DNA of 64,000 bases, from the NCBI GenBank assembly GCA_024734555.1, contig JANPWX010000028.1:3109607-3173606 (forward strand), read 5' to 3'. The notes beneath the pieces are model-generated. The model was not told where the DNA came from, did not search any database, and saw nothing but the letters and a program-made list of their open reading frames with translations. Positions 45,901 to 59,900 of this stretch are shown piece after piece (the stretch's first letter is position 1; each line of letters opens with the position of its first letter). The DNA is from Trochalopteron elliotii. Its lineage: Eukaryota > Chordata > Aves > Passeriformes > Leiothrichidae. The position numbers and the translations under genes were made by a program.

Positions 45901-48900
45901 TCAAATTGACACATTTCCAAAACACTTTACCTGCCTCTGTCAGAAACTTACCCTGAAATGGAAGTAATAAAACAACACTTACTTTGTCTAGTTGACAACA
46001 GCTTACTTTTTCATTTTGTAAATAACTTCTTCAAAATCTGCTCTGAGGCATCTTTTTCCCTATGAGCTTCATCATGTATTTACCATCCATTTCTGATGGC
46101 ATTTGTATTCATTTTTCCCCCACATCTTTTGTGCTCTTTAATCTTTACTTTATTTGACTTCTGTACCATTCTTCTCCTAAAAATCCTTTTCTATTTGTTT
46201 CTGTAATCACTGCCTCTCCCACATACCCTCTTATATGTCCCAAAATACTTTTCATTGCTCATGCCTTTCCCAAGGGCCTTCCTCTCCTCCTGTGCTTCCC
46301 TTGTTTATGCAGGGAAACAGTGCACAGACTAACATCCAGGAGATTTCATCCTGCAGCAATTCGGTGGGTCGGCTACCCTCGATTCTCTGAAGCGGGAATC
46401 AGATAAGAAGCTCTCCCCCCAAGAGACTGCTTAAGTAGTGAACAATACCAGCAGAAATGAATTTACAGTACATTTTCTACTTTGACTAACACCCACCTGT
46501 GTCAGATACTTATCTTTGGAGAGGATGAATCATCCCCCAGACAGTCTCTTTGCTCTCTGCTGTCTGTAGGTGGGAAGCCAGATGATTAGCTTAGAACAGC
46601 TGTCTCACAGAAGAAAAGGGAAAAAATCAGCAGGCAAAGCCCAATCAATGCCAGAGGTCAGAAGTTCCTTGCCCAAATTGAAGCTCTTCACTCCCAGTTT
46701 TGCTCTTAGAGAGAATAGGCAATTCCAGTGAAACAGTTTGTCTCACCTATCATAACCACCATCTGAGGTTAGTGGCACTGCCTTCTGAAGCAGTTTTGTA
46801 GTTGGCTACAGAGGGAGGGAGGACAGTAAGGTGCTAAGCTTGAGTCCCTAAGACTAACTTTTAACAGGGTATAAATGTTAAAGCAGGTATGCTACCACAC
46901 AGTTTATGTGGGGGTGTAAACATAAATCAGTAGCAATTTGGCATTTATTGCACACTGGAGGCCCTAGTAAATTTGGGTACTGGAAGTTCTCCTAAGGGTC
47001 ACAGCACGGTGACTACATTTTGGGACAATCATCTGCCAGTCTTCATCACAGGCCGCTCCAGAGCCAAGATGATCTCCTTTGAACTCTCCATCTCTTTGCT
47101 ATTGCTTGAGTTACTTATGTTCAAGATTCAGGAGCTATTGAAATTCAGACAATGATGACAAACATATAATCCATTAGTGAAGTTTATTACTTTTTTCTAA
47201 TACGTGATGTTAAGGATAAGAATTATTTATGACCAGCCTGCATGCAAATCAGTAAGGAAGCATTTGATTCCCTCATGAATGGCTGAAGTGACAAAGATGC
47301 ACTTTGAAATATGTTTGAAATGTTATATGCTGTTACTGCATGTTTTCACCACACTCAAAATAAGAGGTTAATTGCAGGCAGGCTGGAAAAAAATGAGATG
47401 GCATCACCATTTACAAACAGTGACAACCCTAATATGGTAAATAAGTATGACAACTGAATGAGTAATAGGCTATTTCACTCTGAACCCTGTACAAGGTCTT
47501 TTTGTTACAGCTTATGATAATTTTTAACTTTCTATAAGAGAATATGGTTATCTTCATCCAAAGAAAGCATTGTAATATATAACAAAAGCAGATATCAGTA
47601 ATAGAGCATCAAAAAGAAGACATCTGTTTTCTTTGAACAAGAAGATATGTTTGGGACTCAGGGGAAACATTTGCACATGTAAATGCCATCACTATCTCAA
47701 AAACAATTACTTAGTCTGCTTCACAGGGTAAAGAGGAGTCTGTAGATCCAGCTTCAAGCACCAAAACTTCTTATACTAGTGTTTGAATTTTTCATAATTT
47801 TACCCTTATTTCTGAATGATGCATAATTTTTTTTTCATTGCCAGTACATAGACAGAGTTCTTCCACCATTTTAATAAGAGACAGTCTCTTCAAACATGCA
47901 AGTCTGTGCTTTTGATTCACTGTGACAGACAGCTAAACCCCAAGAATTTTCTATTTCCACTGGGGAGGAAAGACACTAAATTGTTGGTTACACTTAACTT
48001 ACCATGTGTGTAATGTGAATGTTTACATCATCCTAGCAATAACATGAACAACCAAAGTGTGTCTGATTTAAAACTCAGCTCCAGATGGTTTTCAAATTGA
48101 ACATATTATGATGAAAATTAAAAGTGAAAAAAGAGAATTGTTCTTATGTCTATCATGCATTTGAATAAGGAAAATCCCTCAAAAAGAGAATCTGTTACCA
48201 GTGACAGTTTTTACTATCTACATAAGCATGACCTTGATTAATGAGCATAGAGTGATATGTATCATGTGAGCTGTCAAAACAGGAGGTGGATATCTAGTAA
48301 GTGTTCAATGTTGCTAAAATTTTGGCAAAGACAACCACTTTGAAACTGTTCAGAGGATGAGACAGTGAGAGGAATCCTAACAGCAAAAAATGGCAAAAAT
48401 ATTTCTCCTTTATTCAAGCATATAAAGAGTTTGGCTTGCACATGACCCATAATAAACACAACACAACTCTTCGATGAATATCTATTGACACTGCAATAGC
48501 ACTGAGCTTTCTTAACGACCATTGTGGACTTTCAAAACCAAAAATGCTTAGTAGCAATATAGTCATTGTCACATAAAGGGATAAAAGCCCCCAGAAGGGA
48601 TTGAAGGCATATTTTCTCTGATCCTGCAAAGGATAGGTGAGGCAAAGGGGAATTAAATTACTCAAGCAAGGCAGTGAGTGTTGTAAATACAATTCATGAA
48701 TGGAAGCTTCATCTTTTCACAACTTTGACCTGATCCAGCAGAACAGATACCCCCTGGAGGACTTTAGAACAGTTAGCCACATCTCACTGATGGATAAGGA
48801 TGCAGCATTCAGCTGAAGGAAGAGTGCTTTAGCGAAAACCAGATCTACAGCTTTGAGGTAGATATCACAGCAAACTAAATCTAATCCACGGTATCTTAAT

Positions 48901-49949
48901 GAAAAGTCTGCTGAAATGCCCTGTTATTAGATGTGGTCAGAAGGGCTGTGATTGTCTTGATCGATAGGAAGAGAATCTAGGCCATCCTGTCAAGTTATCC
49001 TTTCTCGTGGCAGGACATGCTGTAGGACACAAATCCTCCCTTTACGTCCTGCAGAGAAGTGTGCCTGTGTCCTGTGCCACTGGGGACATCTGTTCCTGAG
49101 TCAGGGATTGTTGCACTCACCTGATAGCTGCTCTGGGCACCTTTCCTCATATTCTGCAGAATAATATGTCCTGCAGTGTGGCTTAAAATATTTCCTGAAA
49201 TATGGATATGTTATGAGTTTCGCACTCATTGTAATATATACAAAAATATTCAAGCAAATTTCTGAAGTTTGGGCTTCCAGTAATGGATCTATGCTGATTA
49301 GCTTTATTAAATTATATATTTTTGAGCTCTCCTGTCTAAAAGAAGATTGAATTCAGAGTTTTAGCATTATATTCAGTGACAATTTGGGGGTTTTGTTCTT
49401 TTCTTCTTGTCTTACACTTGGGAAATTTCATTTGCAGTCTTCCCTGTTGTAGTCTCCTTCATGCTTAATGAGTTATCAAAATCTTCCTCAGTGGTACTTA
49501 AATTCTCTCAGTGCTTCATTCTATGTAGCCATTGATATACCCAGCCTTGCAAAAATATATTATTCTCTGACTGTGAAGTCTTTGGACTTCAGTGTTTATT
49601 CTATTTTAAATTACAGCACTATGTTTTGCTACAAATTAGAGAATCCAAATTTATGTTGCAATAGAGTAGCTCATTTGTGTTTTGTTATTCTCACTTATTA
49701 AGTAAAGGAACAGAACAGTACTCCCAGTTTAGGAAACTGAGTCATGAATGACAAGACAGAAACTGCAAGAAAACCCATTTCACTGTATGAACAGGCTGAG
49801 CCTACAGGATTTGTGTTCCTTTGACAACTTGGTGTCTGCCCTACTTCTGGTTGCTAGAAATGTTTTTCATGTCATGGTGCCCCATGCTCCTTCCTCTCTT
49901 TCGACTGTCAAAAAATAAGCATGACAAGATTACTTTGAAAAATCGCTAT
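45901..49949. other. Unique sequence, no gene recognised
   Basis: AT-rich unique DNA with slightly GC-richer patches at about 46300-46450 and 48970-49110. No exon, RNA gene or repeat family recognised. Confidence 0.6.
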
Positions 49950-50230
49950 GGAGAACCTATGTTAATCAGAAATGTGACCTCTACCTACCACCACCTCTAC
50001 CACAGTGGAAAAAGTGGAAAAACAAGAGTGCCAGAAATGAAACAGGTAACCGAGCTCTGGACACGGGTGCTGAGGCATTGCATGTGGAGATTCATTGAGC
50101 CCCAATTTGATGTCTGTCCCTGTGGGTATTTTACCCCAATACCCACCCCCCCCAGTGCTCATTGGTAGGGCTGTGCTAACCCTGCTTTGGGACAAAGCTC
50201 ATCCCATGGCATTGGAAGAGTTCAAACCAT
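49950..50230. other. C-rich block of unknown origin, possible LTR fragment
   Basis: A local jump in G+C with a run of eight C (about 50147-50154), a TGCTCATTGG box (50156-50165) and several CpG sites stands out from AT-rich flanks in the manner of a worn LTR. I could not match it to the LTRs elsewhere in the window and see no TG...CA edges. Confidence 0.25.
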
Positions 50231-53200
50231 GACAGCTCAAACCAGGGAGATCTCAGCAGGATGCAAAAAAGGTGTTTACTTTTAATTTGTAAGGACGTAG
50301 TAGTAATTCTAAGATCAATTTCTCTTTAAAGTAGCTAAGCAGACTCGTACCTCATCTCAAGGACTCTGTGGAGGTAAAAATGATTTATAAGTTTTACATA
50401 GCAATTTTTTTTTCTTCTTTGCTATAGTTTCCTCCTATTTTCTGTCATCTATCTTTTTATTCAACTAAATGGCATGTAATTATTTGCACTTACTACCTGG
50501 ACAAAGAATGAGTTCTCTGTACAAAGAAAAAGCTTATAATGTTTCCCTTGAACAGCACAAGCTTTTTATCATGCCAAAGTGGACACAAAAACTTTCTCTG
50601 GTCAATTACTCACTCACCATCAGCAACCACCACAATTGTGCTCTTTCAGAAATGCATGAAGCTAACATCTTCTGGGTAATAGGAAATGGATTTCCTTGTT
50701 CTGAAAAATGACCATAATGAACTTGAAATCTTAGTAGAATGGATAGCCTGTGGACAGCACTTTCAACTAACCACTGGAAGAGGTGTTATAAAAACAATAA
50801 TAATCAGAATCATTTCTACAGGAACTAACCAAACCTGTCACTTAAGGGCATATGTGCCAGGTGACCAAAGGCACAGGATAATAAATTGCTTTTCTAGACT
50901 GTGCGTTTATATACCACTGAAAGTCTTTTAATGATCTCTCTAGTGAACCACCTTTTCTCAGTGTTTATTTCCAATAGATTTTTCTGATATTGCATTCGTT
51001 ACAACACCTTGGAGGACACGGTGTTTCAGGGTGATTCTAGGGATCCACCATCTCACAACAATATGCTGCTCAGAGTTCCCAGAGTATATATGCTGCTCAC
51101 AATTATAAGTGAGTACCAAGGACAGTGCTTCCATTAGGATACATCAGTGATATCCTTTACCTCTGCTCTCTGTTTTTTGAATTTTCCCTAAAGAATGCAG
51201 AAGGAAAATAACCATTTTTCTTTGCATATGTGGGAGTAGCAAGACATTGACCTTGAAACCATGATCAGCAAAGGCGGTGCAAGGACATTTGCTTTAGTGC
51301 CCTGACAATGACCTCTTTTAACATTTTGATTGCTCATGCCTATGCAAAATTAGCATCTGTATGTTAATATATGCCACTACCTCAAAATAAAGATAGAAAT
51401 CTTATTTTTTCTGGGAAATTGTGGCTATAAGTTTCATGAAAAGAGTAAAAAGGAGTTTGACAAGTTATAACTTGGAATGAGTTAGAAATATACATGTGAT
51501 CTAACTAGAAATACCTACACAAGGTTAACTTTTAAAAGGAGTCCCTTTTTTAAAATACTAAATTTTTTAAAACTTGTTTTCACTGAAACAATTACCAGTC
51601 ATGTTCGTATAGCATAGTGTCATTCTTCAAGCATGGCAAAGTGTAGGAATGCTGAAAGGAGTATGATAATGATTCAGAAAGCCCAACAATTTTAAAAAAA
51701 AAGAAGTTAGATATTTGAATGGATGTAAATTACCTGAGTGAACTGCTGATAAGACATTAGACAAGCTAGCTGTTTACAAGGATTTACAAGCTAATATGCT
51801 TCACAGCAAGTACAATACACACAATTATAAACAATGTTTCTATCAAAACTTGAATTACCACATTCTAGAGAAGCAAGTGAAAAGTGGTGTAAATCAGAAA
51901 GTTAAGTCTTTTCATTTTAATAATGTTAGTCAGATTCTCAGATACTAAAACATTCTGGATTTATTAACAAAATAAAAATAAATCTTAAAACCCAGTGGAG
52001 AAAAAGTGGTGTCAACACTCTACCCAAAAATAGTACACTCTAGCTTCCCATTTTGCTAGAGGTGCAGCTGGGAAAAAAATGGCTTTGCTCTTGGCAAATA
52101 AAGAAAGATGTTAAAGGAGAAAATATAAAGGGAAAATGAAAATAGATGGACTTACAAAGAGCTCAAAAAGAGGTTTTGAAAGGCATCTCTACTTGGTGGA
52201 TGATGACAAACAAAGGGATTTTGCAGGCTGGTCAGTTTTCTAGGTTGGTCAACCTGCCAAGAGCTGGCACAATATATTAGTAATTGCTGTTCTCTCATTC
52301 AGCAGAAATTACTTTCCAGAATAAATAATCAGATACATTATTTTGTAGCTTCCTCTGTGTGCTTAGTATCATAAAGGACACATGCAATACCCTGAGGGCT
52401 GTGACAAATGGCTTATAAAGCAATGATCATGCTGGCCAAGCTGATTATATTTACAGCAAGGCACACAGCAGCTCTCACAGAAGGAAGAGCTATCTGGCAG
52501 GCAGACCAGCTGCAGGCTTTGTGCACAGAAAGGTAAGGGCTCAGGTGGAGAGATGAACAAAAACATGTGTTCCTTCCTAGGAACTGACTGCAGCAAAAAT
52601 GACGCTACCAGCCCAAAGAAATGAAAGTGGCAGAAAATACTGTAATCCCAGCTAAGCTTTAAGACTCCTAAATAGGTGTGAAACTCAGCAGGTTACAGGC
52701 CCTCTTTGTGCCATGACTAAGTACACCAAAGAAGGAGAAACTAATAATTTGGTTTTTCTTAGAGTGTAAGTGATGAATCTCTTCACGGCGCAGCGTGGGC
52801 TGACCTCCCAATACATCTCCCTAGGGGAGATGTGCTTTGAGATAGATGACTTTATACAGATGAAGGAGAGTCCTTTGGCCTATCTGTCTAATTGAGTGAT
52901 GCTAATTATTTTTTGCCTAGGCCTATGATAAAACACACTAAGGCTTTAAACACACACACAAAAGCCTTTTCCTTGCTGCACATGATGGCATAGTACTGGA
53001 AACTAATTAGAAGAAGTACGAGATGGGTATTAAAAACAATGAAAGCAATTTCTAAGGGCAAGTCTTATAAACATGAAACACCATCTTATAGCCATAGTGA
53101 TGCAATTTACAAATATTTGTCACCCATGTGACCTACCTCTTTTGTTCCCAGAACAGTTGGGAACACAGCTGATGAGCAATAACCAATGGCACAAAGGGAC

Positions 53201-53394
53201 CAGGTACTGGTGCTGTCAAATATAAAGGAGGATGGCAGAAAATTATGAGTTCAGTTGTTACTGAACAATTATTTTGTAGTGATTACATCTGGCTTGATCA
53301 TGTCGACTCATCAGAGACAAAAATCAGTCTAAACTTGAACTTCAGAGGAAAAAGAAGAGTGATAAAATCAATACAAGAGTATTAGAATCTGTGA
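50231..53394. other. Unique sequence, no gene recognised
   Basis: AT-rich unique DNA. A 12-base direct repeat ATATGCTGCTCA occurs twice near 51061-51100. No gene or repeat family seen. Confidence 0.6.
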
Positions 53395-53620
53395 GCCCTC
53401 TGTCGTGATCTAGTCACAAGCCCTGTCAAAACAGGGCCAGCTTCAACATTTTCCCAGGTTATCCAGATAGAAACTCCAGAACCTCACTGAGAATCCTGTT
53501 CAAGTCCTTGTGGGAATTCTTGCTGTGAATTTTTTTTTTCTTTATGTCTAAGTTCAACCTGAACCTGTTGTCTCTTGTCTTTTTCTTTCACACCTCTGGA
53601 TTCTACCTAAGGTATAGACT
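53395..53620 (-). mobile_element. Old CR1 LINE 3' UTR fragment, minus strand
   Basis: The words AAAACAGGGCCAGCTTCAAC, CTGTTCAAGTCCTTGTGG and TCTTTATGTCTAAGTTCAAC followed by CCTGTTGTCTCTTGTCT follow the order of a minus-strand CR1 3' UTR. Divergence is high and a T9 run has grown inside it. Confidence 0.7.
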
Positions 53621-54199
53621 TCAAAATTGACTAAGACTGATGAGCCTCATTGTAAAGCATTTAGAGAAGTGACCGAAACAACCTCAAACAAAAGGTACCA
53701 AAAATTTTCAGAGTTCCTGGAGAACAGACGTGGTCCAAAAGATTGTAAATGAGCAAACATATTCCTAGTTTTGAAGGAAGAATAAAGGAATTGCTGGTAG
53801 ACACTAGCAAGGATGGAATTTCAGGGAAAAAAACCCAGTAATAAATACTCAAATTGTAATTACAGACACTTGGATGATGACAAGAAACCAACCAGTTTAG
53901 AGTTTTTAAATTTGATTTAAGTGTTCCATGAGAGAAAAAAAGCAGGAGCAGTATATGTCATATCCTCACTTCAGAAAGGTTTGACACTTTTATAGGATAT
54001 TTCTGAAAACGAGTTAGGAGAAAAACCTGTCAGAGAGATTTTTATGAAAGAGTATAAATCTTGAGCATTTGGTAACCACTAGAAGTGTTTATTAATGGTT
54101 GGTGTCAAAATGGAAGATGTGCGAGTCGAATTTTGAAGATGTCTCTCTTGAGATGGCTACTACTCAATGTTTCTGTTAAGAACTTTTACAGTAAAATAT
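53621..54199. other. Unique or very decayed sequence
   Basis: No clear feature. The right part may be more of the CR1 ORF2 relic that follows, too worn to trace. Confidence 0.45.
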
Positions 54200-54229
54200 A
54201 TCTATGAAGTTTGCAGACAGCACTGAATT

Positions 54230-54248
54230 GGGGGGTGGGGGGAAGGGG
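54230..54248 (+). repeat. G-rich run within CR1 relic
   Basis: Runs of 6, 6 and 4 G separated by T and AA. Three long runs do not give four G3 tracts, so a classic quadruplex is not predicted. The run probably expanded by slippage. Confidence 0.85.
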
Positions 54249-54620
54249 ATGAAAGAACAGGCAAAAACAGGGTTAGAATTTGGGATGATTATGTGAACTT
54301 CAGAAATAGCCCACAGTCAGTAAAGATGTGAAAGATGTTATAGTGTAGGTGGGTAGGCTGTGTGTGCAGAAGGTTGGGTAGTAGTTCTGAAGGAAAGGAT
54401 TTGAGTTTGAAGGGAAGGTTTGATTCTAAGCTGAATATTAATGAATCTAGTCATGCTGCTGGGAAAAAAGACAAGCACTCCACTAGAATATGCACACACA
54501 TGCACATATACTGATGCATATGTTACACACAAGGATATAATGTACCAAATACAGCAGGCTGTTCTCTGGGGATTTTTTTTTTGCCTCAGCCATTAATGAG
54601 TAATGTCTCCAGCAGTATTT

Positions 54621-54638
54621 AAAAAAAAAAAAAAAAAA
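54621..54638. repeat. Run of 18 A
   Basis: A pure A18 run lies inside the CR1 relic. It could mark the tail of a later small insertion (the unmatched stretch at about 54490-54620) or simple slippage. Confidence 0.9.
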
Positions 54639-54900
54639 GGAACAAGTGTAGAGAGTTCAAAGTAATAAAAATGATTTCATACAGAAAGACTGGATAATTT
54701 CAAATGGCTTAGTCTAGAGTGAAAGAACTTAGAGACCATAAACATAACCAGAGTAGTGATCAGCACCCCATGCCTTTGAGTGGATATGATAGGAAGTAGC
54801 TTAAACTGAAGTGTTAATGGGAAAATCTCATAGGATGGATAATGAAGCATAGGACTAGGCTCAGAGGGATTGTGAGAGAGACAATTCTGAAAGTTTCTAA

Positions 54901-56699
54901 GAATAATAGGTTAGAATAACACCAATCAAGAATAATAAAGGCATGAGAAAACCTGGGAAAAGAGAAGGACAAGGCAACATCCAAAGGTATTCATATCACC
55001 TAGTTTTGCCTTAATGACGGAGGAAACCAAAAATTGAGACATCTCTCACATTCAAATTGTTTCAGACCATTAAATATTAAAATTCTGAAGTTTATTATGG
55101 TGTTACACCTCAGTGTTTACTACATTGAAGTAACAGAATAAAGTAATAACAAATAGAGACCTAAGTCTGGTTTCACCTGTTCAGAGAGTACAGACAGGAA
55201 TCTGGTATCTAAGACTCAGTAATTTACCTTAAAAGATCTACCCATTTCACGAGTATAGGAGTTAGTACAGGAGCTAGTATTTGTGCTCATTTTCCTGCTT
55301 CAGCCAAAATTTTTTTAGGCATAGAAGGAGTTGAATTTCCAGTCCACAGGGGAGCTGGATAAAGAGGAAGGGATCTAGAACTTCTCTCTCTGCCACGAGT
55401 GACAGTTCTTGGTAAAGTAGATTCCTGGGCAAAAGGGGACTGTAAGGCACCTTCTGTTTCCCCATGTATCCCGCTTTGTGTTGTCTTAGGGTAGATAGGA
55501 AACATGAGCCAGAGCTAAACACATGGCTTGGAGAAGTCTCTGGTTTCCACAGCCCTTTAAGGGTGGCCATAAGCTAGATGTCGACACCAGCTGAGCAGTG
55601 GTGCTTGGGAGTGTGTTGAGACAGACGTGGGGAAATTATGTTCTCACCTGAGATTTCAGGCACATTCAGAGTCCAAAAGAACAGCTTAGTAGCGGTACTG
55701 ACAACTCAGATTTTACATTTAGCATTATATTTCATTAAATACTTCAGCTCCTGTAGCCTTAGGTTGATTTTTTTCCAACTTCAGTTGTACCACGATATAT
55801 TTTATACTCCTTTGAGCAGCTATCCTGCAGGGATATTTTAATATCACTAATTCAGTGCAGGTTGTGAGAAATACCATAAATAACAGATGATACATAAAAA
55901 GGAATATTTCATACTCTGCAAAGTTTTGATAGTGTATATTAGTTGACCTTTAAGTACAACCTAATTTTTTAGCTAAACAAGCTTCTTTTATTGTTAAATT
56001 AGAGGAAAAAATACTCTTAAAAGAAAGTTATAAAGGCTAAGAAGTGTTCAATGGATAGAAAATGTCAAGATATGTATTCTGATACAGAAAACAAATTCAA
56101 GGTTACATTTTCTTCACAGGTGACCCCCTTTCCACTTCAGCAAAGACACGATTTGTTTTTGCTTCATATACAGAATTTCCATATTTTGCAGTGTCTTTTT
56201 ACTATGTATTCTGTGGTGCTTGTTTCAGTGTCTGAGGGTTTCACAAACTGTAGTCAGGCTTGTTAGCAATCTCCGGCATGAGCACAACCTAGTAGAAAGA
56301 TCAGAAACAAGGCACAAACAATTTAAAAAATAACAGTATACCCTCTAGCTTTGGGTATTATTGCAATAATAATGATTATGCAATTAATTATATTTTTATT
56401 AATAATTTATTAATAAAATTCTGGGCTAATTTTAAACTTTTTTTTTGAAACCTCAATAAATAAAATCTTCTTTGTTCAAAGTAAGTCACCTGACTTCAGC
56501 TGTTTCAAGGAGTTACCAAAACTTCTGCAAATGAGACCACAATGACTTAAGACCATAAAATTGTTAAAAGGGTTATGTTATTTACTCCTGGTACTCTTGG
56601 GGACTGTGTTTACAGGAACAGAAAGTAAATATTCTGGAACAAAACCTATTTAACCATGATACCGTGGGAAAATGTTACTTCCCTCTATTCAGCCTTTGC
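54901..56699. other. Unique sequence, no gene recognised
   Basis: Includes a 98-codon minus-strand frame (55274-55570) of unknown nature and an AT-only patch of TTAATAATTTATTAAT type near 56360-56420. Nothing else recognised. Confidence 0.55.
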
Positions 56700-56960
56700 G
56701 AAGACACACCCGAAGTATTATACAACCTGGCTTGGGGCCTCCAGAGCAAGAGAGAGACCCGTGAAAAGCTACTAAATTATCAGGGACTGGGGAGCAGGAT
56801 ATGTCAAAAGAGGCTGAGGTAACTGCAATTGATCAGTCTGGAGAAGAGAAGGCTAAAGGGAAGGTATATCCAATCACTATCTTCATTCAGGAAGAGTCTG
56901 TCTTACATGAGCAAGTGTCCCCAATAGGTCACAGGACTTCCTTCCCCCTGTGCTATTCAG
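56700..56960 (+). mobile_element. Old CR1 LINE internal fragment
   Basis: CTTGGGGCCTCCAGAGCAAG (56732 on), CAGGGACTGGGGAGCAGG and CAGTCTGGAGAAGAGAAGGC (56837 on) then CATTCAGGAAGAGTCTGT are late-ORF2 CR1 words in the right order. They are heavily diverged and both ends fade out. Confidence 0.75.
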
Positions 56961-59900
56961 GAACTCAGTAGCTGTAAGCTGATGAGTCTAATCAAAATGT
57001 CAGGTAAAGAGGAAACTTGTTCCAAATTATGCAAAGAAACCAATGCAGAGTCTTTTTGCTCTCTGCCTGCATTGTCTGTGTCCTTTGCATGCTCTTGCAT
57101 GCAAGGATGAAGTCACTAATCACAGGTTACTACAAGAAGGACTGACACAACCTGTGGTACTTACATTTCTTCCCCAGGCAAATTCCAGAAGGCAGACTAG
57201 TGAATGGGGTGGATCTTAGTCCTGACACAATCTACACCTATTAGATGTATACAAATTGTGATCACACTTTGTGTCAGTTTCGTGTCATGCCTAAAGCAAT
57301 AAAGTAGAAAAGATAAAGAAAAAGCCCTTAATCTCCTGCAAACAAGGAAATGGCATGTGCAGTCACTTTTCTGAAGCTAGCAATTCCTTAGCCCAAATCA
57401 CAAGCAGTGGCAGTGAAAATCTTCAGAATGCATAAAGCCCTTCTGAATTTCAAACTTCCAGTCTCACTGAGCACTTAGGCATTCTTTTAATCCCAGTGAG
57501 GGATTAAAAAAAAAACAAATAATTTCCCCATAATTATGGAAAAAGTAGTGATCAGTCCTTGGGAACCTGAAAAACCCTTAGAGTCTATACATGCACTGGT
57601 ATAAAAACCTCTAAACTGCATGTGCAGAAAGTTTTGATACTACCTGTGTTTTCTGCCTATGAACAAATCCAAACATTGTAGCCTATTTTTTTGGTCCAAA
57701 AATTTCTTTCATTGAGCACAAAGGAACTTAAGCCAGTTCAAATTCACTGAGAGAACATGAATTTTGTGTCATCTCTTCCAAAATTTCTGCTCCATTCACC
57801 ATCCTAAGTGATCCTATTGTATCCAGAGGTATCTTTCCTCTTAGACCCTTGTGCTGTATAATTGTGTAGTAAATCCTGTGCAGGATATTTGTAGCTTTGC
57901 CTCAGGCAAAATTCCTGGAGTATTGAGATGACTTCACCTGGATTGCTAAATAGAGCAGTCTCTCAATGACAATAGTGCAGCAGTTGATACGGATTAATGA
58001 GCTCCAGGTTTATTTATCCTCCCCAGAGTGTTGTTTTGGGTTGTTTATAGACAGTATTAGCAGTGTTCGATCCAATTCTAAAAGACAGTTCTCACAATCC
58101 ATGGACTAGAAAACAATGGAGGTTTTTCAAACCCTCATGGTCACATAAATCAAATAAATACTGCAGTGAGCTGGGTCTAGGGCTGTACACACAATTTCTT
58201 CATAGGACCTAAAAACTGATGCTTCAGCACTCTGAAATTTCTATCCAAGCAAGAGTATTTATGATGAAGAAAGGGTAAAGCCGTTGCAAAATTGATACCT
58301 CCTAAAAGTACAAGGTACAATACCATCAGGGACTGAAAAATGGAACTTATAAAGTAGACTTTGAGGCACTAGTGAGTATAATGTTATATATTCTCTGTCG
58401 ACTGTGCAGAGCTGGTATCCTAAATCTGGCATAGCCTAGGGTTTCCAAGGACCATTATACTCAAGCCACAGGAAGGTGAGCAAAAATATAGTTACAACAC
58501 TTCATGGAAATAGTCTTTGCTTGATTCTTGTCAGATGGAAGTCAATATTCCCTGTCTTATTTCTCCTCTTGTGCATTGTTCCTCTCAGGATGGCTCATCA
58601 TGCAATGACAATTTTCAGCTGTTGTTATTTTGGTTTTTAGGAATTTGCAAGGCAGGTGATAGGTCTCCTGGTAAAACCTACACAGAGAGCTAGAGTCAAT
58701 AGAAAACACAGAAATATCTAGAGATAGCCTGTCTAAGTGGATATCGACATTATTTTGTCTCCAACCTGCTATTCCAAATTGAAAATATTGTGAAAATAAA
58801 CTAATACATAGCTTGAAAATCAATTAACAAATCAGCAATTACAGTGCCTAGTAATGTGTCTCAAACAAAGGCTAACAAAACAATTTCCATAGAAAAATAG
58901 TGGCAGCAGAAAAAACCCTTTAATATTTAAGCAGATTGTACAGTGTTTGAACAACACAGTTAACTATGTGGTCATTAAACCTATATTCAGAAGAATGAAA
59001 ATTCATCGTGCATTGTTTCAGCCATTCAAATTCTCTTTGACAATATGGAATTTGGTTCATGAAATAAACACTCCAGTAAATTTTATAAATGGCAGATATA
59101 TATATAGGGTGTAAAAGTATCAATGCAAAGTGAATTCATGGAAAAGAATCATATCACAAGATTATAAAATAAAAATTACTTTTGAAAGATATGTCTTAGT
59201 TATCCACAGCTACAGAGAAGTAACAATATGATAATACTATTTCTGATCATTTTAATCTGTCAGATTTTTTCTTCAGAATCATAACCATGGGATTTTTCTT
59301 ACTCTTTGAAGATGTGAAGTCCCAGACTTAATTCTGGTAGGGAATTTTTTCCCACTGGGTCCTTCCTACTTTTTCTTTTGTAGAGAACTTTATGTAGAGA
59401 ACGTATGACTCCTTCCTGAAACAATGACCAACATAGAACAGAAGGGTCATATTACTCAGGAAAACAGAGGGTTTTAGAAAACCATGTCAATATACATGAG
59501 ATTCTCCTGCACTTCCCAACATTTCTGGGTATATAACTCAAACCCACTTCTTCTACACATTTAATTTCCTTCTCTTTATACAAGTACAGGTAACTCACGT
59601 GTCCCAGCCTCAGACTGTCTCCTAATTCCTGTAAATAGGCCTTATAGAATAAATTGTTTTCACTGTTTCTTTTTTTTTTTTAATAGATTTTTCCTTAAGC
59701 TTGTGACATTCCATACTAAGGAAAGGCAGAGTGAAGGGCTTACAGTTTGTCCTTACACAGCTTAAACTGAGATGAAATGTGGCTTTAGAGAAAGGGAACT
59801 GGGACCTGAGTGAGAAATTACTTAGGGAAACATGAGAGATGGATTCAGATCCATTTAGGTCTATCAGAACGTTTACGTCTCTGTCTCTACAACCACCCTC

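Larger units (their letters stand above)
54200..54900 (+). mobile_element. Old CR1 LINE ORF2 relic (reverse transcriptase to 3' part)
   Basis: AAGTTTGCAGACAGCACTGA (54207 on) translates to K-F-A-D-S-T-E. This is the reverse transcriptase active-site region of CR1, where intact copies read FADD, so the second catalytic aspartate is lost. TTCTAAGCTGAATATTAATG (54423 on), ATAAAAATGATTTCATACAG (54665 on) and GGCTTAGTCTAGAGTGAAAG follow in the normal ORF2 order. The frame is broken throughout, and foreign low-complexity DNA (an AC/AT-rich patch near 54490-54530 and a run of 18 A at 54621-54638) interrupts it. Confidence 0.65.
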
